From Capillidium heterosporum (taxonomy: Eukaryota > Entomophthoromycota > Entomophthoromycetes > Entomophthorales > Capillidiaceae), in contig WBMQ01000006.1 in assembly GCA_016630905.1 (NCBI GenBank), positions 124,001 to 188,000 of the forward strand: DNA of 64,000 nt, given 5' to 3'. Under the pieces are notes generated by a model. That model saw only the letters and a program-made list of their open reading frames with translations, did not search any database and was not told where the DNA came from. Positions 57,651 to 64,000 of the stretch are shown one piece after another. A program made the position numbers and the translations under genes. The first letter of the stretch is position 1; each line of letters opens with the position of its first letter.

Positions 57651-59875
57651 ATGAAGCTCAACCCACTAACCTACCTATCGCTCCTATTCTACCTACCAAC
57701 TCTATATGCCAAGGAGATCCTGCCCTTTGCTTTGGACTCTGTAAGTCTACCCAAGGTCGTCCTTTACGGCTTCACCTTGGATACCGAACTCACCTTGATC
57801 TGGCGCCAACGTAAGTTTTTATTTTACAAGCTATCCAACATCTCACATTATAATTTTAGTCAATACCAGCATGCTAGTTAACTACAAGATCTACGAAGGT
57901 TGGCAGCGTCAAGACGCCGCCCTCTTAGGTTCTGGTACCTTGAACTCGACGTTAGGTCAATCTTTATCTTTGGAAGCTAGCTTGAACGAAGGTGAGTTCG
58001 CAACTAAGCACCTAATCTCCGACCTGCCCATCTCCAGCGCCGTCAACCGGCAGATCTACGTAGTCTTGGACTACAAAGGCGAGGAAGCTGCCAGTCAAAA
58101 AGGCATCGTACACGGCATGCCCGGTTGGGTAACTTTGCTCCCCATCCTCATTTTACTCGGTATTTCTTTATTCTCCAATCAAGCCTTAGTAGCTCTGATT
58201 TGTGGTGTATTTTTGAGTGCAACTTTTATAAATGGGTTTAACCCCTTAACTGGCTTCTTACGTATGCTGGATTACTACACCATCAACTCGTTGGCTGACA
58301 AGGATCATTCTAAAATTGCCATGTTCACTTTTTATCTGTCGGGTATGATCGCTATGATCCAGAAATCGGGTGGTGCTAAAGCTCTAGCTGATCAAGTCAC
58401 CAAGTTCGCCACTAATAGAAACAAGGGCCAATGGGCTACCTTCATAGTGGGACTGTTGATCTTCTTGGACGATACCGCAAGTATTATGATCGTAGGCTCG
58501 AACTTCCAACCGGTGACTGACACCCTCTATCTCTCTCGTGAGAAGCTGGCGTTTTTAGTGCATGCTACATCTTCCCCTGTATCTTCGTTATCTCCAGTAT
58601 CTTCCTGGATTGGGTTCCAAGTCGGCTTGATCGCACTTCAGCTTTCTTCGTTACATATCGAAGAGGATCCCTTCCTACTTTTCCTAAGTACGGTATCAAG
58701 TAGGTACTATCCCATCTTCATGCTGGTGTTGACAGCTGCCACCATCGCCTTAGGTAAGGAGTTTGGGCCCATGCTCAAGGCCGAACGTAGGTCCCACATC
58801 GAGAAGAAGGTCGTAGAGACGGTCGATGAAAGTGTCACCGAAGCCGATCCTTTGGAACCTTTACCCAATACCCCGATGCGCTGGTTCAACGCCGCTATAC
58901 CTATCGTCATCACCATTGTAGTTACGGTAGTTGCTTTGATGGTATCAGGCTACTACGCCCTACTTGACAAACAGGAATTAGGCGAAACTGTCGATTTCTC
59001 AGCTGCTAGTTTAGCTGGTGCCGGTGATCCTTACGGTTCTTTACTCTATTCGTCGTTTGCTGGCTGTTTGTGCTGCATAATCCTGTTCAAAATCCAAGGT
59101 ATCTTCACGGTAGCTCAATCAGTCGAAGCCTTAGTGTACGGTGTTAAGGATGTCGTCGAAACTTTGATTATCCTCATCCTAGCCTGGGCCATTGGAAACG
59201 CCTTCCTCGACCTTAACTGTGCCAAGTTCTTGGTTTCCTTGTTGAGTAGCTCCTTGCCAGCCGGTATCATTCCCGCTATCAGCTTTATCCTGGCCTGTAT
59301 TGTGTCGTTTACCACCGGTACTTCGTGGGGCACTACTACCATCATGTTCCCTCTAGTTATTCCTTTAGCTCATGGTGCTGCCGCTGGTGATCGTAACATC
59401 CTGTTGGCTACCGTTTCAGCTATCTTGGCCGGTGCTCTATTTGGAGATCAGTGTTCCCCCATCTCTTCAACCACCATCCTAACTTGCCTGACCTCCAAAG
59501 TCCAAGTTCGCGCTCACGTCAACTCTCAACTCCCCTACGGTATTTTGGTTGTACTATCATCTATAGTTTTTGGGTACCTACCTATCGGTTACAACTTGTT
59601 CCCCTGATTGGGCTGGTCTACTCATCGGCTCAGCTTTCCTAGTTGCTTTCGTTTTCGTCTTTGGGGCTAAAACAGAGGTTGTCAATGAAAATAGTGCCGA
59701 CTGTCACAGTATAGGTGCTAGAGCTTTAGCTTTAGTACTTCCCAAGAATTTACATCCCTACATCGTTCCCAACAGCCCTTCAGCCGATTCTGATGATTTT
59801 ACTTATACCGCCGAGACTCCAACGAATAGCCACCTACCTTCACGGACACTGTCGGTCAGCTCCAAGGATAACTAA
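57651..59875 (+). CDS. NhaC-type Na+/H+ antiporter family protein (one extra base near 3' end)
   Basis: Large multi-pass transporter of the NhaC/arginine-ornithine antiporter fold. Exons 57651-57810 and 57860-59875. A signal-like leader (MKLNPLTYLSLLFYLPTLYA) is followed by an outside domain, then about twelve helices. Motifs: QKSGGAKALADQV, LLIFLDDTASIMIVGS, REKLAFLVHATSSPVSSLSP with SSWIGFQVG, LILAWAIGNAF, FTTGTSWGTTTIMFPL and GALFGDQCSPISSTT. The summed length is a multiple of three plus one. The first frame ends at TGA 59605 straight after GYLPIGYNLFP, while the +1 frame continues DWAGLLIGSAFLVAFVFVFG and a hydrophilic tail to 59875, clearly a last helix. The junction reads TTC CCC TGA T. 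Such antiporters are common in bacteria and scattered in eukaryotes. Confidence 0.88.
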
Positions 59876-60331
59876 CTGGTTTAATTTTTAAAGTTTAAAA
59901 GTTTTTAATTAATAAAAGTCCTATATAGATAAATACATTTTATATATATTGATGGTAATGTTTTAAATATCCCCAGTTTTCGCTTGTATCTCGTTGCAAA
60001 CTCAACTAATACTACTCCAGTTGAAAAGGATAAACTCATAATCTGAGTAGCCAATAGAAACAATCTATTCTTCATAACGAATTTTTCTATTATTACTCTC
60101 ATATTGTACAACTCAAATTAGGAGACTATCTATATTCCACATTCATATCTAAGCAAAGGATGGATAAAGCTTTTAGGTATATATATTGGTATATATACCA
60201 GTTTTATGGAGATCGAACGTATATACAGAAAATATTAATTTGCAATGTGCAAAACTTGATAAATCAAATAAAAATGCCAATACATTCAACTTATTTTGAA
60301 AACAAAACTAATACTAATAAAACTATCCTCT
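59876..60331. other. Spacer
   Basis: 456 bp between convergent antiporter and TRM140 genes. AT-rich, nothing recognised. Confidence 0.5.
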
Positions 60332-61486
60332 CTATATTACTGCAAAGGCCCTCTTAAACTTAGCCTGGATCCACACTCTACTCATTTTAACTTCGCGTTT
60401 CCTATTGACCAATAATCTATTGTCACTCAGACACTGCTCAACTTCAAAATTTTCAAACATAGCCTTCAACTCCTCAATAGTGAAGAAGTAGACTTGGGTC
60501 TGGTCACCTCGAATGTAGAAGTTTTCTTTGAGGTAACGGTTACCTTTGAACCGCAGTTGAGCCAAGTCGTACTTGCCATAGTCACGGAACAAAATCTTGC
60601 CACCCGGCTTGAGTAGGTTATAAAGTTGAGTGATGGTTGCTTCCCATAAGTCAGGATTGATAGCCGATAGGCAGAAAATTAAAGTTAGAATGTCGAAAGT
60701 ACCCTTCTGGGCTTCTAAGCTTGGTGGGTACGGTTTGGTACAGTCCCAAACTAAAGCCTCAATACGTCCATTATTTAACTCTTCTTCATAACTTAAGTTG
60801 TTCTATTGAAATGGAAAATTAAAAAGTTAGGTAAACCAAAACATCAATAAATGATACCTTGACCAAGTTGATGGCTGTGGATGATAGGTCGGTCGCCACC
60901 ACCTTCAACTTGGAGTTCTTGTTGTTAGCTAAGATGGGGTAGGCAGTGGCCCCAGTACCACAGCCTACTTCTAGAACTTTGAGGGCCCCTTCTTGTTGGA
61001 AGAGTTCGGGAAACTCGTTGTTGAGCCAGTTGCGTTCTTTGAAGAAGTTGTCTTTGTTATTCAGGTAGAACTTATTCCAATGTTGGGAAGCTTGTTCGGT
61101 GTATTGATCTATAATATTATAGAAAATTTACGTATAAATATAGATAATTTCATTAAAATAGGATGTATTACTTATTAAGTTTGGGTCGACTGGATTTAAC
61201 TTTTGTTTCTCTATTAATTTTTCGGCTTCTATTATATCCTCTTCTTGGAGCTTGTAGTTGTCCCTATATAAGTAGTAAAAGAATATATATATGAGCATCT
61301 TAGTAGGCAGGTGAAATGAAGTTACCAAGCGTTATGCTGGAATACGTTGTTCTCATCGGTCAACTCTCTAGTTCCAAACAAACCTTGGACTGAAAGCAAA
61401 AAAGAATTTAAATTTAAAAATTTCTCTTGTAGTAAAATTTGATTTATACCTTTGGTATCGGCATTCGTTTCATTTGTATCGGTCAT
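60332..61486 (-). CDS. TRM140: tRNA m3C methyltransferase, METTL2/Trm140 type
   Basis: SAM-dependent enzyme that methylates C32 of tRNA anticodon loops. Exons 61486-61450, 61389-61326, 61263-61172, 61108-60858 and 60802-60332 join in frame to 304 residues. Motifs: LFGTRELTDENNVFQHNAWD across the second junction (typical of METTL2/Trm140, absent in METTL6/Trm141), HWNKFYLNNKDNFFKERNWL, the SAM-binding VLEVGCGTGAT, VVATDLSSTAINLV, and the family end GGKILFRDYGKYDLAQLRF, ENFYIRGDQTQVYFFTIEEL. There is no fused actin-binding domain as in budding-yeast Abp140. The five short exons have clean phases. Confidence 0.94.
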
Positions 61487-64000
61487 TATTTTCCTATCTT
61501 TCCTCTGGATGAGAGTTTTCGAGAAATATTCTTTGAAGAGTTGGACTTGGCTTCCTTTGCTAAAGAGCTTCAAAAAGTTGGAGCTTCTTGATCCCCAAAT
61601 CATTGATTCCAATCTAGGTGATAAAATTCAAAAGCTATTCTAAACCTATAAAAGTAATAATTTATTGGCAATTGAGCATTCGTATAATTTGCACCTCTAA
61701 TCTAGTGGCTCTCGATCTAAAGTAGAGGAACAAAGTTATTTTAAACTAATATACTGAAAATGCCATCAATTTAAGAAGCTTTGTGCAATTTTAACACAAG
61801 CTAAAGGATCAAGAACCATTGCCCTAGAAATAGTTAGGTTGAGGTAGATACTAAAGTTTTCATGGCTATATCAGATCAACCAAATGTGAAGCTTAAAAGA
61901 TATTTCTAAGTTTAAGACCAACTCCTAAGAAACCAGTCCATGACATTCGTAAATACATGTTGCTGCAGGTACCTCCCGCAACCAATCCTTTGCTATTACA
62001 ATTCCTTCAGTATATATTGGTTAAATATCGGCCTATTTACTCAAAATTGAAAAGCAGGGGAAAAAGTGTCTGAAACGAAGGGGGTTTGATAAATTGAAGG
62101 AAAGAATGAAGGATCGCAATTATATATAGCAAAAAATAAAAGCTATACTTAAAAACTAAGCTATGTATACTGATATCTGAAATCAAGTGTTGATTTATGT
62201 CCTTCACTCTACAGAAATAGGTCAATCTCCTATGGCTGTCATCAAGGTTCAGTAGTTCTTGGGAGTAAACCACCATATTTTTGTAGGAAATAAAGTCAGG
62301 AGGTAGGGATGCTATGAGCTATAATCATGACAGTCCAAGTTGATGGCACCTCCCTAGTCAATTAACTCTCAATATTCTAAACCTGAATAAATATTATTAG
62401 ATAAAACCTTTCTATCCTCTATTCCATCCAAAATTCTTTTCAAGCTTGCAGCTGATGAAAAATTTATCTGAAAAGTTTAGAATATTTATTCATGATTACT
62501 ATATTATAGTCCTACCATGCAATTAACTTATTTGAAATTGTATATATAGCTTTTATTTAATATATCGAGCTAAAAGTGTCATCAATTTGGATTACCATCC
62601 GCTCAAACTGTAACAATAAGCAGAATAACTCACTAAATCTTGTAATATATCGATATACAGATACTAATTTATATACTAGTTTAACTTTTATTACTTTTCG
62701 TCTGAAGTGTACCTAATGCTATGCTTGCTTTATGTTTCTACTTTGAAACGTACATTTAATGGGCATATAAGCAACTATGTTTAAAATTACCGAGCCAATT
62801 CAAAACTGACATTATTTTAGAGGTACTCTTTCATGGCAACATGGATGAACTACTTCTGAATACCTACAACACTAGCCTGTATTACTACTTATAGTATAAA
62901 TCGTACACATTTAGAATAAGTTTAATTAAAATATTCAAGTGCTGTTGTTTAGGTCCTTTTAAAACTTGTAGGAGGGCGTCATATCTGAAATTAGTGGTAT
63001 AGGTAGATGGCAATGGACTTTCAAGGAGCCATTAACCTTCAACCAATGGCCTAAAAGTCTAATAGAGTTTAAAGCTTCAACCTATTATAAGATGTTAGGC
63101 AAGTTAATATTAACGGTTAACAATGAAATAAAAGTTCACCGATCTACCTATGAAGTTTATTGAGACTGTAGTAGAAATGTTGGCTTGTCTTAAACATTTA
63201 CTTTTAGTTGGTAGGACTAACTTTTAAAACCCAAAACGGTAGTTTGGGTTAGTAGGTGGCTTGTGGATGGGAAGCATTTCCTATTGAAAAGTTTAGGAGA
63301 GTAGGGATAGTGTGGCGTGGCTTTCAAATGCAAAAGATAAAGTAAACTTGTTGAACATTACCCGTTTTGGTATCTTCCTCTACAACCTAAAACGTAAAGG
63401 GTAGAAATAGAAGTTTGCAGTGCACCTATGTCGCAAAACTAACTTAGTTACACCATCCTATGTAACGTTCAATTGTTGGTATCTGCTTTACCAACTATAC
63501 TTTACACGTTGAGAATTAAAGTGGTGCTGTATATCGAAGATGGGCCAGAAATTTAAAACCAAAAATGGCTTTGGCTGTTGTAGTTGGAAACATAGTGCGC
63601 CTTGCTTTCCATAAAAATTCAAGTGTAGATAACTGTTGTTCACAAGTAGGTTAGTACGACTAACTTTATTGGGAACTTGGATTTTGCCCCACCTAGTCTT
63701 ACCTTAGTCTAAACTAATCCCTTTAACCTTAATTAAAGTTTGCAAATGCATCCCCTACCTGCCTACATCCCACCCAAAGTTTAGTTGAGTTGGGTTTAGC
63801 TCAAGTTGTAATCTCCGACTACAGTTACTAATACATGGCACCTAAACTTAACCCCTTTACAAGTGATTTAGAGGGTAGGGAGGATAGATCTTTTCATTTC
63901 ACCAGCTATATAAGTTTGTGGAAGAGGACTAAAGTTGCGTAGAATTAATTTATTTAGATTCAAAGTTGAAATTAAATTGAGATGTCTATATCCTGTACTC
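61487..64000. other. Right-end spacer
   Basis: About 2.5 kb without a convincing gene. A minus frame near 62037-62276 (MVVYSQELLNLDDSHRRLTY start) has no family match. The last 100 bp look like a promoter for a gene beyond the edge. Confidence 0.45.
63907..63914 (+). promoter_or_regulatory. TATA-like box near right edge
   Basis: TATATAAG in the context CACCAGCTATATAAGTTTG, about 90 bp from the window end and preceded by a less AT-rich 300 bp. Suggests a plus-strand gene starting just outside the window. Confidence 0.35.

Overview
The window looks like nuclear DNA of a fungus. Evidence: AT-rich spacers of 0.3-2.5 kb, genes split by very short introns (about 37-95 nt, GTAnnn...TAG), TATA boxes, standard stop codons, and fungal families (UPF0658 Golgi protein, Zn2Cys6 factor, 161-residue tropomyosin, Pex11, Gep4, Cwc24, FSH1 hydrolases). 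High intron density together with a saposin-type acid sphingomyelinase and an NhaC-like antiporter suggests an early-diverging fungus rather than a budding yeast; the genus cannot be fixed by eye.

Layout. 1-2.9 kb: two tandem UPF0658 paralogs, the first cut by the left edge, sharing a palindromic upstream element. 2.9-8 kb: gene-poor, with a badly decayed tandem array of about 0.7-1 kb units. 8-9 kb: a short-chain dehydrogenase. 9.2-14.3 kb: an F-box/LRR cluster of one intact gene between two broken copies. 15-22 kb: CCT5, a small unknown gene, PEX11, an F-box-like remnant and a Zn2Cys6 regulator. 23-30.4 kb: acid sphingomyelinase, two FSH1-type hydrolases and a Tgl1-type steryl ester lipase, so much of this stretch is lipid or ester hydrolysis. 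30.8-46 kb: housekeeping genes (ADE13, tropomyosin, Ctr copper transporter, CDK-like kinase, UMP-CMP kinase, EMC6, CWC24, GEP4) and a 564-residue LEA-like repeat membrane protein. 46.7-61.5 kb: A20/AN1 protein, a PAK-type kinase with two CRIB motifs, OXA1, an SV2-like MFS transporter, an NhaC-type antiporter and the tRNA m3C methyltransferase TRM140. 61.5-64 kb: no gene found, with a TATA box near the right edge.

No tRNA, rRNA, CRISPR array, transposase or reverse transcriptase was found. The most interesting items are: (1) four otherwise well-preserved genes (sphingomyelinase, CDK-like kinase, OXA1, NhaC antiporter) that each carry exactly one extra nucleotide; (2) the LEA-like protein with an exact 40-residue repeat; (3) the tandem-CRIB kinase; (4) a hidden last exon giving the UMP-CMP kinase a C-terminal CSML (CaaX-like) end; (5) the decayed array at 4.4-7.5 kb; and (6) the conserved palindrome upstream of both UPF0658 genes. 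Exon coordinates below were joined by hand from splice sites, frame and family similarity; no alignment program was run.
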